The notes under the pieces: generated by a model
What the model was told of the DNA's origin: nothing
What the model saw: the letters and a program-made list of their open reading frames with translations, nothing else
Databases searched by the model: none
Program-made: the position numbers and the translations under genes
Shown: positions 8,752 through 18,321 of the stretch, piece by piece
Layout of the letters: each line of letters opens with the position of its first letter
Position numbering within the stretch: the stretch's first letter is position 1
Assembly (NCBI GenBank): GCA_017302895.1
Contig: JAFLBV010000002.1
Location: forward strand, 186,001 to 250,000
Length of the DNA stretch: 64,000 bases
Direction: 5' to 3'
Origin: Ignavibacteria bacterium
Lineage (GTDB): Bacteria > Bacteroidota > Ignavibacteria > Ignavibacteriales > Ignavibacteriaceae

Positions 8752-9388
8752 AGAAGTATATCTTCCTGTTATTGAAGGACTCGTTTTTGCATCCGAAGAC
8801 CCGATTACTTCAGATGAACTTGTAAGGGCTATCATCGCCATTGATGGTGAAACCACTGCAATTTCTTCCGGCGACATCGATTCGGCTATTGATTTGATTA
8901 ATTTAAAGTACGAGCCGGCACACTTTCCTTTCAAAATCGTCAAAATAGCCGGTGGATTTCTCTTTGCAACAAAACCTGAATTGAGTAAATATCTCGGTTA
9001 TCTAAATTCGGAAAAGATCAAACGAAGACTTTCTCAGGCATCCCTTGAAACTCTTTCGATAATTGCTTATAAACAACCTATAACGAAACCTGACATTGAA
9101 GCCATAAGGGGCGTCAATTCTGATTATATCCTGAGTACTTTGCTTGACAAGAGACTTATAACCATTACAGGGAGGGCCGAAACTGTCGGAAGACCCCTGT
9201 TGTACGGTACAACTGAAGAATTTCTTAAATATTTCGGGCTGAATAAAATTTCAGACCTGCCAAAACCGCGTGAAATTGATGAATTGATGCAAGATGAAGA
9301 TTTTATTGAGCAGAAAAGAAAATTGATGATGCAAGCGGTTGAAGAAACAATAGAATTGGAATTAAAAGATGACAACATCGAAAATTAG
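8744..9388 (+). CDS. scpB: Segregation and condensation protein B
   Basis: ScpB dimers embrace the central part of ScpA in the condensin complex. The 214 residues contain two winged-helix domains, with the conserved segment SQASLETLSIIAYKQPITKP and the following IEAIRGVNSDY. The C-terminal tail is acidic and charged. It overlaps scpA upstream and the pseudouridine synthase gene downstream by 20 nt, an order (scpA-scpB-rluB) common in bacteria. Confidence 0.95.
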   Translation: MVEEVYLPVIEGLVFASEDPITSDELVRAIIAIDGETTAISSGDIDSAIDLINLKYEPAHFPFKIVKIAGGFLFATKPELSKYLGYLNSEKIKRRLSQASLETLSIIAYKQPITKPDIEAIRGVNSDYILSTLLDKRLITITGRAETVGRPLLYGTTEEFLKYFGLNKISDLPKPREIDELMQDEDFIEQKRKLMMQAVEETIELELKDDNIEN

Positions 9389-10091
9389 AATTAATAAATT
9401 TCTCGCGATGTCAGGGGTGGCGAGCAGAAGAAAAGCGGAAGAGTACATTCTTGAGGGGAGAGTGGATGTAAACGGAAATACCATCATCTCTCTGAGTTTC
9501 ATGGTTGACCCGGACAAGGATAAAGTATCTCTTGATGGCGAACCTCTCAAATTCGAAGAGAAGGTCTATTATATTTTGAACAAACCATCAGGTTACATAA
9601 CTACCGTTGAAGACGATAAAAACCGCCCTACAGTGATGGAACTGATAAAAACTTCGAAAAGGATTTTTCCGGTTGGCAGACTTGACTATGATACAACAGG
9701 GGTCCTGATCCTTAGTAATGACGGTGAATTTGCAAATGTTATGCTGCACCCCAAAAACAAGATACTCAGAACTTATGAAGTAAAGTTGGATAAACCATTT
9801 GAACAAAGTCATTTAGAACCTTTGCTGAAAGGAGTGTCGATCGAGGGCGGGAAAGGCAAGTTCGAAAATGTTAAAGTCGACAAAAAGAATCCCCGTTCCC
9901 TGACAGTCGAATGTACCGAAGGAAGAAATCTTTTTGTGAAAAGGATGTTCAGGAAGATGGGTTATTTCGTTGATAAACTTCATCGCAGCAAGTTCGCCGG
10001 TTTTACAGTGAACGATCTAAAATCTGGCGCCTACAGACAGGCAAGTAATCAAGAAATCCAGGATGTGCTTGCGAAATATACTCACAGTTAG
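9369..10091 (+). CDS. rluB: 23S rRNA pseudouridine synthase, RluB/RsuA family
   Basis: The enzyme isomerises a uridine in rRNA to pseudouridine. The 240 residues show an N-terminal S4 RNA-binding domain (IRINKFLAMSGVASRRKAEEYI) and a catalytic domain with the motif GRLDYDTTGVLILSNDG, whose Asp is the nucleophile. RluB is the likeliest assignment because of the scpB neighbourhood, but RsuA and RluE-type specificity cannot be excluded. The 3' end overlaps the PBP4 gene by 29 nt. Confidence 0.9.
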   Translation: MTTSKIRINKFLAMSGVASRRKAEEYILEGRVDVNGNTIISLSFMVDPDKDKVSLDGEPLKFEEKVYYILNKPSGYITTVEDDKNRPTVMELIKTSKRIFPVGRLDYDTTGVLILSNDGEFANVMLHPKNKILRTYEVKLDKPFEQSHLEPLLKGVSIEGGKGKFENVKVDKKNPRSLTVECTEGRNLFVKRMFRKMGYFVDKLHRSKFAGFTVNDLKSGAYRQASNQEIQDVLAKYTHS

Positions 10092-11574
10092 TTTTGCTTT
10101 TGCGATAATTCTTAACTTCAGTATTGAAGCACAGAAGGATTCCGTCCGGAACAGCCCAAAATACTGGACTGCCGGATCAAAAGAAATATGGCAGACTATT
10201 GACGGCATCCTAAGCGATCCAAATATTTCGAGCGCTACTTGGGGAGTGGTCATCCAGTCCATTTCTTCGGGCGAAATTCTTTACAAAAGAAATGAAAATA
10301 AGCTCCTGAATTCGGCTTCATTGATAAAGCTTTTTACCACAGGTGCCGCTCTAACATATTTGGGAAGTGATTTTGTTTACGAAACTCTCGTAAAAACTTC
10401 GGGAACCATTGAAGGTGACCAATTAAAAGGTGACCTGATTATTACAGGCTCAGGTGATCCCACCATCTCAGGCAGACTTCAAAACAATGATGTCTACGCA
10501 ATTTTCAACTCGTGGGCTGACAAGTTAATAGAACTGGGGGTTTTGAATATTAATGGTGACCTTATTGGTGACGACAGGTATTTCGAAAGCAATGGTATCG
10601 GGAAGGGATGGCAATGGGACCATCTTGGTGAGTGGTTCGCGGCCCGTTCAAGTGCTTTGGCGTTTAACGATAATTCTGTGGATGTTACCATCCTTCCGGG
10701 AGAAACGGGCTTTCGAGCAGAACTCGATATGACACCTTCCACTAAATATGTCAGTATCATCAATGATCTTGAGACTGTTGGAAAAGATTCTACTACTGCC
10801 ATTGAAATCCTGAAATACCCCGGGAGTAATATCATAAGGATTTCCGGTACAATAAAAGAGACAGATAAACCTGTTGTGAAGAGTCTTGCCATCGATGAAC
10901 CCGGCGAGTTTTTCCTGCAGTGTCTACGCGAAGTGCTGCACAAAAGAGGGATTAAAGTCAAAGGTAGAATCAAACTCTTGTCCCAGTACACAAGCCCTCA
11001 AGCGGATCCGAAAACAACCATTTTGTTTCGGCACAAATCAAAGCCACTCTCGGAAATTATAAAACTGTGTAACAAGAACAGTTATAACTTTTATGCTGAA
11101 CAGTTGTTAAAGACAATCGGACTGGTAGAATCGGGGCTGGGAAGCACAAAAAATGGAATAAATTCAGTAACCAGACATCTTAAGAGCGCCGGAATTGATC
11201 CAGCGACATTGAACATCGTTGACGGGAGCGGTCTTAGTTTGCTAAATCTTACCTCGGCGGAGCAGTTTTCAAAGTATCTGCGTGTTATCTTTAAATCTGA
11301 GGACTTTTCCTATTTTTATAATTCGCTACCGGTGGCAGGTCGTGACGGGTCTCTTGCGGACCGGTTACTTGATGCCAGTGCAGCGAACAATCTAAGAGCT
11401 AAACCCGGTCTGAATGAAAATGTGAGAAGTCTGGCCGGATATATCAAATCCGCAGACAACGAGATGATTTCTGTTGTGTTCATTGCAAACAATTTTCTTG
11501 TACCATATTCTTTTATCGATAATATTATAGACAAAATTTGTAACAGATTAAGTATTTTGAAGAGAAAAAAATAA
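10063..11574 (+). CDS. dacB: D-alanyl-D-alanine carboxypeptidase/endopeptidase, PBP4 (peptidase S13)
   Basis: A periplasmic penicillin-binding protein that trims or cleaves peptidoglycan cross-links. The 503-residue precursor has a signal peptide (about residues 1-24, ending near EAQ). Catalytic motifs are SLIK at Ser86 (nucleophile, SxxK) and S340-Y-N (SxN). The third motif, normally KTG or KSG, reads K447-P-G in RAKPGLNENVRSLAGY, so the usual hydroxyl residue is missing. The protein may have altered activity or be mainly structural. The ATG lies inside the end of the preceding gene; no better start was seen. Confidence 0.92.
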   Translation: MCLRNILTVSFAFAIILNFSIEAQKDSVRNSPKYWTAGSKEIWQTIDGILSDPNISSATWGVVIQSISSGEILYKRNENKLLNSASLIKLFTTGAALTYLGSDFVYETLVKTSGTIEGDQLKGDLIITGSGDPTISGRLQNNDVYAIFNSWADKLIELGVLNINGDLIGDDRYFESNGIGKGWQWDHLGEWFAARSSALAFNDNSVDVTILPGETGFRAELDMTPSTKYVSIINDLETVGKDSTTAIEILKYPGSNIIRISGTIKETDKPVVKSLAIDEPGEFFLQCLREVLHKRGIKVKGRIKLLSQYTSPQADPKTTILFRHKSKPLSEIIKLCNKNSYNFYAEQLLKTIGLVESGLGSTKNGINSVTRHLKSAGIDPATLNIVDGSGLSLLNLTSAEQFSKYLRVIFKSEDFSYFYNSLPVAGRDGSLADRLLDASAANNLRAKPGLNENVRSLAGYIKSADNEMISVVFIANNFLVPYSFIDNIIDKICNRLSILKRKK

Positions 11575-11584
11575 AGGAAATAAA

Positions 11585-13093
11585 TTGGAAAATATCCATG
11601 TAAATGATGACCTCAACTCATTAATGAGGCGAAGACTTGAGGAATTAGATGAATTGAAAGCAAAAGGAATAAATACCTTTGCATACAGTTTTGATGTAAC
11701 TTCCGATTCGAAGGATATAATCGAAAATTATGTCGACGAGAGTAAGAGGGAAGTGAAAATCGCAGGAAGAATAGTCACCATCCGCCGTATGGGAAAAGCG
11801 TCTTTTGCTCATATTCAGGACAGAGCCGGCAAAATTCAAATCTATCTCCGTCGTGATGATATCCCTGAACAATATGAAAACTTCAAACTTTTTGACATCG
11901 GGGACATTGTCGGCGTAGAAGGATATGTATTTAAGACCAGAACAGGGGAGGTTTCAGTACACGCCACTTCAGTTCAGTTACTTACGAAGTCGATCCGCCC
12001 AATTCCCGTACCAAAAGAGATGATTGATGAAGAGGGAAACAAGGTTATCTACGATCAGTTTTCAGACAAAGAATTAAGGTACCGTCAGAGATATCTTGAT
12101 TTGATTTTAAACCCTGAAGTAAAAGAAGTGTTTGTCACCCGCTCAAAAATAATCTCTGCAATGAGGTCGTTCCTCGATTCCAAGGGGATTCTTGAGGTTG
12201 AAACTCCAGCTCTGCAGTCGATTTATGGAGGTGCATCTGCACGTCCGTTTGTCACACACCACAACGCACTGAATATCCCTCTCTATCTCCGAATTGCAGA
12301 TGAACTCTACCTGAAAAGGCTCATCGTCGGCGGTTTTGACGGAGTTTATGAGATCTCAAAGGATTTCAGAAACGAGGGAATGGACAAAACACATAATCCT
12401 GAATTCACAATGATGGAAGTTTATGTTGCCTACAGAGACTATGAGTGGATGATGTCTTTCGTCGAAGAAATGGTGGAACATATCTGTATATCGGTGTATG
12501 GTACTACAAAATTTGATGTCGATGGTCAGACTATCGAATTTAAGGGTCCTTGGAAAAGAGTTTCGATGGTTGATTCCTTAAAGGAAAAAACAGGTATCGA
12601 TTTCCTGACCGCATCAGATGAAGAAGTACTCACAATTGCTAAAAAATTTGGTATCGACACACAGAAAGTTCAAAGCCGTGGGAAAATTATAGACGAACTT
12701 TTCGAAATCACAACACAAAGTGAGTTGATACAGCCCACTTTTGTGATCGATTATCCCGTTGTAACCTCTCCATTGGCAAAAAAACACCGTGAGAAAGACG
12801 GACTTGTTGAGAGATTTGAAGGATTTGTTGTGGGAAGAGAAATCTGCAATGCCTTCAGTGAGCTGAACGATCCCATTGATCAGAGAGCACGATTTGAAGA
12901 TCAGCTTAAGCAGCGCGATCAGGGTGACGATGAGGCTCAGGTAATTGATGAGGATTTTGTTAGAGCGCTTGAATACGGCATGCCTCCTACTGCCGGCTTG
13001 GGTGTCGGTATCGACCGTCTCGTCATGCTCCTTACGAACCAGCCTTCAATCAGGGATGTGATTCTCTTTCCAACCATGAAGCCCCTGAAATAG
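11585..13093 (+). CDS. lysS: Lysine-tRNA ligase, class II
   Basis: This enzyme charges tRNA-Lys. The 502 residues comprise an OB-fold anticodon-binding domain (about 55-165, VKIAGRIVTIRRMGKASFAHIQD) and a class II catalytic core with RYLDLI, the FRNEGMDKTHNPEFTMME motif 2 region and the terminal GLGVGIDRLVMLLT motif 3. Start codon is TTG, preceded by AAAGGAAA at good spacing. The TAG stop shares its last base with the GTG of the next gene. Confidence 0.96.
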   Translation: MENIHVNDDLNSLMRRRLEELDELKAKGINTFAYSFDVTSDSKDIIENYVDESKREVKIAGRIVTIRRMGKASFAHIQDRAGKIQIYLRRDDIPEQYENFKLFDIGDIVGVEGYVFKTRTGEVSVHATSVQLLTKSIRPIPVPKEMIDEEGNKVIYDQFSDKELRYRQRYLDLILNPEVKEVFVTRSKIISAMRSFLDSKGILEVETPALQSIYGGASARPFVTHHNALNIPLYLRIADELYLKRLIVGGFDGVYEISKDFRNEGMDKTHNPEFTMMEVYVAYRDYEWMMSFVEEMVEHICISVYGTTKFDVDGQTIEFKGPWKRVSMVDSLKEKTGIDFLTASDEEVLTIAKKFGIDTQKVQSRGKIIDELFEITTQSELIQPTFVIDYPVVTSPLAKKHREKDGLVERFEGFVVGREICNAFSELNDPIDQRARFEDQLKQRDQGDDEAQVIDEDFVRALEYGMPPTAGLGVGIDRLVMLLTNQPSIRDVILFPTMKPLK

Positions 13094-14034
13094 TGAGAAA
13101 ATATCTCCCGTTTTATTTGCTCATAATTTTGATCAATCTCTTGCCACAGTCTGAAAGTGGCAAGAGTCTGATCCCTCCAAGGGAACCGGGTGACTCAATC
13201 ATGATTTTTCCCGATTCTTCCCGGGTTCTGAAACCGGTTTATCCAAAAATAGAATTCCCAAAGCCCGATTATCTGCTCCTAGGTGGTCTTGGTGCCGTTT
13301 ACACAGGCTCCATCGCTGCAATTCACTTGTATCAAACAAATGCATGGTGGAGCGGAAAAAGAGGAAGTTTCAGATTTATAGAAGACTGGGACTACGCATT
13401 ATGGCTCGATAAAGTCGGCCATTTCTACGCTCCAATAATTCTCTCACATGCTTTTTCGGTCGGACTCGAGGCAGCCAAAGTTGATTATGGCACCGGCATT
13501 TGGGTATCCTCGGCAGCAGCGCTCTTTTTTCAATTATATGTGGAATTTGAAGATGGGTTTGCTCAGGACTGGGGTTTTAGCAGAGGGGATGCCATAGCAG
13601 ATGTTCTTGGAGCTGCATACCCGGTTTTTCAGTATTACTATCCTGTCCTTTACAATTTCCAGCCCAGATTTAGTTATTTCCCTAAAAATCTTGGGAAGGA
13701 AGGACATAATCCGGGTCAAAAACTCATAGTGGTTGATGATTATGAAGGACAAAAATTCTGGCTCTCCGTCCGCGTTAATAATTTGTTTGGCGAGAGCTTC
13801 AAGAAGTTTTGGCCTGATTTTCTGATGCTTAGTCTGGGATATGGTGTACGAGACCTTGACGGCAGGGGGGGCGGAAAAGCTGATTTTTATATAGCACTCG
13901 ATCTTGATTACGAAACCATCCCTCTATATGGTGCATTCTGGCAGATGGTTAAAAATACCTTTGGATTTATCAAATTTCCGATGCCTGCAGTTAGAATTAC
14001 AAACGGTGTGGCATTTTTTGGTCTTTGCTTTTGA
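13093..14034 (+). CDS. DUF2279-family exported protein
   Basis: The 313-residue protein has an N-terminal signal-like helix (KYLPFYLLIILINLLPQ). The central part, with KVGHFYAPIILSHAFSVGLEA and GFAQDWGFSRGDAIADVLGA, matches my recollection of the DUF2279 (YfiM-like) family of predicted periplasmic or outer-membrane proteins. No enzymatic motif is visible and the function is unknown. The GTG start overlaps the lysS stop by one base, and its TGA overlaps the ATG of the next gene. Confidence 0.75.
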   Translation: MRKYLPFYLLIILINLLPQSESGKSLIPPREPGDSIMIFPDSSRVLKPVYPKIEFPKPDYLLLGGLGAVYTGSIAAIHLYQTNAWWSGKRGSFRFIEDWDYALWLDKVGHFYAPIILSHAFSVGLEAAKVDYGTGIWVSSAAALFFQLYVEFEDGFAQDWGFSRGDAIADVLGAAYPVFQYYYPVLYNFQPRFSYFPKNLGKEGHNPGQKLIVVDDYEGQKFWLSVRVNNLFGESFKKFWPDFLMLSLGYGVRDLDGRGGGKADFYIALDLDYETIPLYGAFWQMVKNTFGFIKFPMPAVRITNGVAFFGLCF

Positions 14035-14774
14035 TGGGAAACCCGGAATTTTCGATCATCATACCAACACTAAATGAAGAAAAACTCCTTGAGGGACTTT
14101 TTGCAAATTTAAAAGAAGCAATCAGACACACAAAACATTCGGTGGAGGTGATTGTCGCAGATGGGGGGAGCACCGATGGGACAATCCCGATTGCACTCAG
14201 GTATGCAGATAAGATAGTTAACGCCAAATTCGACGAGGTTAACAATATTGCTTCAGGAAGAAATGCAGGTGCAAAAAATGCAGCAGGAGATTTTCTTGTG
14301 TTCTGCAATGCAGATATTCTTTTTGATGATGTGAAATATGTGATCGACAGGATATACAGTGAATTCGAAACTAAAAGCCGGCTCATTGCTATTGCTGCAT
14401 GGGTTGATACTTTTCCCGAGGAAGAAAAAACCATCGACCGGATTTTCCATCGGTTCTACAACCACTACTTTAAATTTCTAAACACTCTCAATCTTGGTAT
14501 GGGCAGGGGTGAGTGCATCATAGTAAAAAAGGAATTTTTTGAAAAGGCAGGATATTTTAATTTTGCACTTCCGGCGGGCGAAGATTTTGAACTTTTTAAT
14601 CGTCTTATAAAATTGGGGAAGGTCGAATATTCAAAAAAGATTAGAGTATTTGAATCGCCCAGACGATTTCGAAAGTCCGGATATTTAAGGGTAACTGCGT
14701 TGTGGACATTTAATGCACTTTCAATTATGCTGAGAAAAAAGACCGTTTCCTCTGAATGGAAGCCGGTCAGATAG
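14034..14774 (+). CDS. Glycosyltransferase, family 2
   Basis: The protein has a GT-A fold of the family 2 type: FSIIIPTLNEEKLLEGLF at the N terminus, then VIVADGGSTDGT, and FCNADILF, which carries the DxD-like metal site. Substrate is unknown; envelope polysaccharide or lipid glycosylation is plausible. I prefer the ATG start at 14034, overlapping the upstream stop, to the in-frame TTG nine bases earlier. A short C-terminal helix (ALWTFNALSIMLRK) may touch the membrane. Confidence 0.88.
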   Translation: MGNPEFSIIIPTLNEEKLLEGLFANLKEAIRHTKHSVEVIVADGGSTDGTIPIALRYADKIVNAKFDEVNNIASGRNAGAKNAAGDFLVFCNADILFDDVKYVIDRIYSEFETKSRLIAIAAWVDTFPEEEKTIDRIFHRFYNHYFKFLNTLNLGMGRGECIIVKKEFFEKAGYFNFALPAGEDFELFNRLIKLGKVEYSKKIRVFESPRRFRKSGYLRVTALWTFNALSIMLRKKTVSSEWKPVR

Positions 14775-14789
14775 AAAATCTGGTAACAA

Positions 14790-16379
14790 ATGGATAATAA
14801 AGTTGTAAAGTCACTATTAGTGATCGTTGTACTCCTCTCCTTTTTCATGCTGTATGAGCGATTTTACGGTAACGGTAGCCTCTTCGCTACAAGTGAAAAG
14901 GATAAAATTGATCAGGCATACGACCTGATTAAAAAATTGTATGTTGACGAACTCTCCGATTCGACCCTTGGAAGGAACGCAATCGAGGGAATACTCTCAA
15001 ATCTTGACCCTCACAGTGTCTATTTGACCGATGATGAGGTCAGAGGAAGTGAAGAGGAAATGAAAGGTGAGTTCGAAGGTATCGGGATTGAGTTTCAATT
15101 GATAAAAGACACTATCAATGTTATTTCTGTAATGTCTGGGGGTCCAAGTGAAAAAGCCGGGCTCCTTCCGGGTGACAAAATAATTAAAATTGGCGACTCT
15201 TCTGCCGTGAAAATTAAGACTGAGCTGATCCGAAAAAGAATAAAAGGGAAAGCCGGCTCCACTGTTAACATCTCGATATTGAGGTATGGCAAAAAGGATT
15301 TAATTGTCAAATCGATCAGGAGAGGTAAAATTCCTGTTAAATCTGTCACCGCAGGGTTCATGCTCGATTCGATAACAGGCTACTTTAACATAGTAAGATT
15401 TGGTGAAAAGACATCCGTAGAAGTACTCGATATGTTGAATTCACTTCGGGCGAAGGGAATGAAGCAGATCGTAATCGATTTGCGTAATAATCCGGGCGGA
15501 TATCTGAACGAGGCAGTAAAAATAGCCGATTACTTCATCGATGGCGAGAAGGTAATTGTCTCAACAAAAGGACGAATTTCTCAGGCAAATGAAGTTTTTA
15601 AGGCTGAAACCGCATATCCGTTTGAAAAAATGCCTCTGATTCTCCTTATAAACAGGTCAAGTGCATCAGCAGCGGAAATACTCGCAGGAGCAATTCAGGA
15701 TTGGGACAGGGGTCTAATCATCGGAGAAAGAAGCTTCGGGAAAGGACTTGTACAACAGCAGGTGCCTCTTAGCGATGGCTCGGCCATTAGACTGACAATC
15801 GCGAAATATTACACTCCGTTGGGGAGATCGATACAAAGACATTACGAAAATAAAGAAGAATACTATAAGGAAGTGGAGGAGAGGGATGATTCTGAAAACG
15901 ATTCCCTTTCAGACTCGGTAAATCATCTTCCTTCTTATCTTACACCGGACAAAAGAAAAGTATATGGCGGGGGAGGAATAACCCCTGATGTGGCTGCCGG
16001 TGTTTTTGAAGACAAGAAAGAGGCTTACGCTCTGTTGAGAAACAACTTTTACTCACAGGCTGCACTTTTGTGGTTCGAAAAAAATGGCGATCGAATTAAA
16101 AGTGAATTTAAGGATGTGAGCAAGTTTGAGAGCAAATTTGAATTTAGTCAAGGTGAAATAAATTCATTCCTCACTTTTGCCGGAGAGATAAATCTTGAAT
16201 CGGACATCAAAAATTCACCTGCCAGCATATCGTATATGAAAAACAGAATTAAAGCCGAGGTCGCACGGTATATCTGGAACCAGCAAGGTTTCTATTTCGT
16301 TTTCATGAAACATGATGATGTTGTACTCAAAGCTCTGAAACTGTTTCCTGAAGCGGCTAAAATTGCAAAACTGAGATAG
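14790..16379 (+). CDS. C-terminal processing protease, peptidase S41 with PDZ domain
   Basis: CtpA-like proteases cleave proteins in the periplasm. The 529 residues have an N-terminal membrane anchor (about 5-22), a PDZ domain (about 95-185, VISVMSGGPSEKAGLLPGD) and the S41 catalytic domain. The Ser/Lys dyad is predicted at Ser293 in SSASAAEI and Lys318 in RSFGKGLVQQ, 25 residues apart as in E. coli Tsp. An additional C-terminal region of about 130 residues follows the catalytic core. The gene starts 15 nt after the glycosyltransferase. Confidence 0.93.
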   Translation: MDNKVVKSLLVIVVLLSFFMLYERFYGNGSLFATSEKDKIDQAYDLIKKLYVDELSDSTLGRNAIEGILSNLDPHSVYLTDDEVRGSEEEMKGEFEGIGIEFQLIKDTINVISVMSGGPSEKAGLLPGDKIIKIGDSSAVKIKTELIRKRIKGKAGSTVNISILRYGKKDLIVKSIRRGKIPVKSVTAGFMLDSITGYFNIVRFGEKTSVEVLDMLNSLRAKGMKQIVIDLRNNPGGYLNEAVKIADYFIDGEKVIVSTKGRISQANEVFKAETAYPFEKMPLILLINRSSASAAEILAGAIQDWDRGLIIGERSFGKGLVQQQVPLSDGSAIRLTIAKYYTPLGRSIQRHYENKEEYYKEVEERDDSENDSLSDSVNHLPSYLTPDKRKVYGGGGITPDVAAGVFEDKKEAYALLRNNFYSQAALLWFEKNGDRIKSEFKDVSKFESKFEFSQGEINSFLTFAGEINLESDIKNSPASISYMKNRIKAEVARYIWNQQGFYFVFMKHDDVVLKALKLFPEAAKIAKLR

Positions 16380-16394
16380 AGGAGAAAATTTAGA

Positions 16395-16952
16395 TTGAAA
16401 AATTCGAAAGCCACCATCTGTTCTTACGCAGGTAAATTTCCTCAAATAGATGATTCCGTTTTTATCGCTGACGGAGTCAGAATAATCGGGGATGTTACTG
16501 TCGGAAAATGTTCTTCGCTGTGGTATAACTCAGTGCTTAGAGGCGATATTGAGTCAATTACGATTGGTGAATTTACCAATATACAGGATGGTTCAATCCT
16601 TCATGTAAACAGTGGTAACTTACCTTTGAAAATTGGCAGTTTCGTCACTGTAGGGCATAGTGCCAACTTGCACGCGTGCACTATTGAAGACTATACTCTC
16701 ATAGGAATAGGCTCTATAATTCTCGATGGTGCTCTCGTTGAAAAGAATTCCATTGTTGCTGCAGGGTCTGTCGTTACTCCCGGGATGGTTATAAAATCCG
16801 GTTTTATGTACGCTGAAGCACCTGCAAAAATAATTCGAAATTTATCTGAGAAAGAACTTGCTTATTTCGAAAAAAGTGCTTATCATTATTTTGAGATTGC
16901 AAAAGAAAGTGAAATATCAATTTTGTCTGATATTAGAAAGGACTTGCAATGA
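16395..16952 (+). CDS. Gamma-class carbonic anhydrase family protein
   Basis: The 185 residues form a left-handed beta helix with hexapeptide repeats. The three His ligands expected for gamma carbonic anhydrases are visible in ILHVNS and VGHSANLHAC. Such proteins hydrate CO2 or, in many bacteria, have no proven activity (YrdA/PaaY group). Start is TTG, preceded by GAGGAG 10 nt upstream. It overlaps ybeY by 4 nt (ATGA). Confidence 0.9.
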   Translation: MKNSKATICSYAGKFPQIDDSVFIADGVRIIGDVTVGKCSSLWYNSVLRGDIESITIGEFTNIQDGSILHVNSGNLPLKIGSFVTVGHSANLHACTIEDYTLIGIGSIILDGALVEKNSIVAAGSVVTPGMVIKSGFMYAEAPAKIIRNLSEKELAYFEKSAYHYFEIAKESEISILSDIRKDLQ

Positions 16953-17386
16953 AAAATATTGATGTAGAAATTCATTCGAAACCTGCACTCACAAAAACAC
17001 TGGTAAAAACCATAGTGAATGAGGTCTCGAAGATTAAGAATTTCCATTTTTCTTACCTTGAGATTTCTTTCGTTACAAAGGAAATTATTCGGGAAATAAA
17101 CAAAGAACATCTTAATCACGATTATCCCACAGATATCATCACCTTCGAGTACGACAGAGACGAGGATGGCAAAATAGATGCCGAATTGCTTATCTGCAGT
17201 GAAATTGCTGAAGAAAATGCCGAAGAATTTGGTGTTTCGGTGGAAAGTGAGCTCCTCAGACTGATTGTTCACGGGATTTTGCATTTGACCGGTTACGATG
17301 ATACAACTGATGAGAAGAAAAAAATCATGAAAAGTGAGGAAGATCATCTCGTAGAGTTGCTTTATCCAAAATTATTTATTATATAA
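16949..17386 (+). CDS. ybeY: Endoribonuclease YbeY, 16S rRNA maturation
   Basis: YbeY is a metal-dependent RNase needed for 16S rRNA 3'-end maturation and ribosome quality control. The 145 residues contain TDIITFEYD and the metal motif HGILHLTGYDD. The usual third His is an Asp here, a substitution also found in Bacteroidota homologues (GYxD), so activity is probably retained. It sits between a carbonic-anhydrase-like gene and xerC. Confidence 0.93.
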   Translation: MKNIDVEIHSKPALTKTLVKTIVNEVSKIKNFHFSYLEISFVTKEIIREINKEHLNHDYPTDIITFEYDRDEDGKIDAELLICSEIAEENAEEFGVSVESELLRLIVHGILHLTGYDDTTDEKKKIMKSEEDHLVELLYPKLFII

Positions 17387-17408
17387 TCAAGCAACTTTTT
17401 TATATTCT

Positions 17409-18305
17409 GTGATCATCGACCTCGAAAAAAATTGTGAAGCTTTTCTGGCTTATCTCGAGCTGGAAAAAAAGACTTCGCAGAATACGTTGACAGCATACCG
17501 GCATGACTTGCAAGAGTTCAGGAATTTCTGTTACGAACTTGAAATCAAAGCCATAAGTTCTGTTACGATAAAAGTTATCAAAAGATATGTCGGTCACATG
17601 AATGGAAGAGATCTTGACAAATCCAGTATCGCCAGAAAAATGACGACACTAAGGATGTTTTTCGATTTTTTACTGGATCGCGAATTGATTGATTATAATT
17701 TTGTTAAAGATATAAAAAATCCAAAATTTCGAAGAAAACTGCCGGAGATTATCTCTGAAAAGGAATTTGAAAAAGCTGCCTCAGTATCGCAATCACTCGA
17801 ACAAAACCAATTTAAAATTCTTCTCCATGAAGCAATTCTTGAGTTGCTCTATGGTTGTTCTTTGCGTGTTTCAGAGGTTTGTTCCGTAAAAACCGGGGAT
17901 ATCGATTTCCTGAAAGGATCAATCAGAGTTCTTGGGAAGGGCTCAAAAGTCAGAATTGTCCCTGTCGGAAGAGTTTCCCTTGATTGTCTGAAAAAATATT
18001 ACGATATTAGAATTGGAATCTCTGTCAGTCCGTATTTCCTGATTAATCATCTTGGGAATAATATCAATGTAAAATATGTATACCGGCTGGTAAACCGTTA
18101 CCTGTCGGTAGTCACCGAGATTGAGAAAAAAAGTCCGCATGTGTTGCGACACAGTTCGGCAACCCACATGCTTGACAATGGAGCGGATTTACTGGCGATA
18201 AAAGAGATATTAGGTCATGAAAATCTTTCAACCACCCAGATATATACACATGTAAGTATCGAACGGTTGCGAAGTATATACAAAAAAGCTCACCCAAAGT
18301 CATAA
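17409..18305 (+). CDS. xerC: Tyrosine recombinase XerC/XerD
   Basis: Xer recombinases resolve chromosome dimers at the dif site. The 298 residues hold a SAM-like N-terminal DNA-binding domain (about 1-90) and a catalytic domain with Arg in GCSLRVSEV, Lys in LGKGSKVR, HVLRHS for the His/Arg pair and the nucleophile Tyr279 in TTQIYTHVS. Length is standard, so this is a housekeeping Xer and not a phage integrase. Start is GTG. Whether it is XerC or XerD cannot be decided; the position before hpf and hprK is common for this phylum. Confidence 0.92.
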   Translation: MIIDLEKNCEAFLAYLELEKKTSQNTLTAYRHDLQEFRNFCYELEIKAISSVTIKVIKRYVGHMNGRDLDKSSIARKMTTLRMFFDFLLDRELIDYNFVKDIKNPKFRRKLPEIISEKEFEKAASVSQSLEQNQFKILLHEAILELLYGCSLRVSEVCSVKTGDIDFLKGSIRVLGKGSKVRIVPVGRVSLDCLKKYYDIRIGISVSPYFLINHLGNNINVKYVYRLVNRYLSVVTEIEKKSPHVLRHSSATHMLDNGADLLAIKEILGHENLSTTQIYTHVSIERLRSIYKKAHPKS

Positions 18306-18321
18306 TTATTCGGGAGGTACC

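Noticed and set aside
17409..18305. Tyrosine recombinase as an integrase of a mobile element
   Set aside because: Length and motifs are those of housekeeping Xer, the neighbours are ybeY, hpf and hprK, and no attachment-site repeats were seen.
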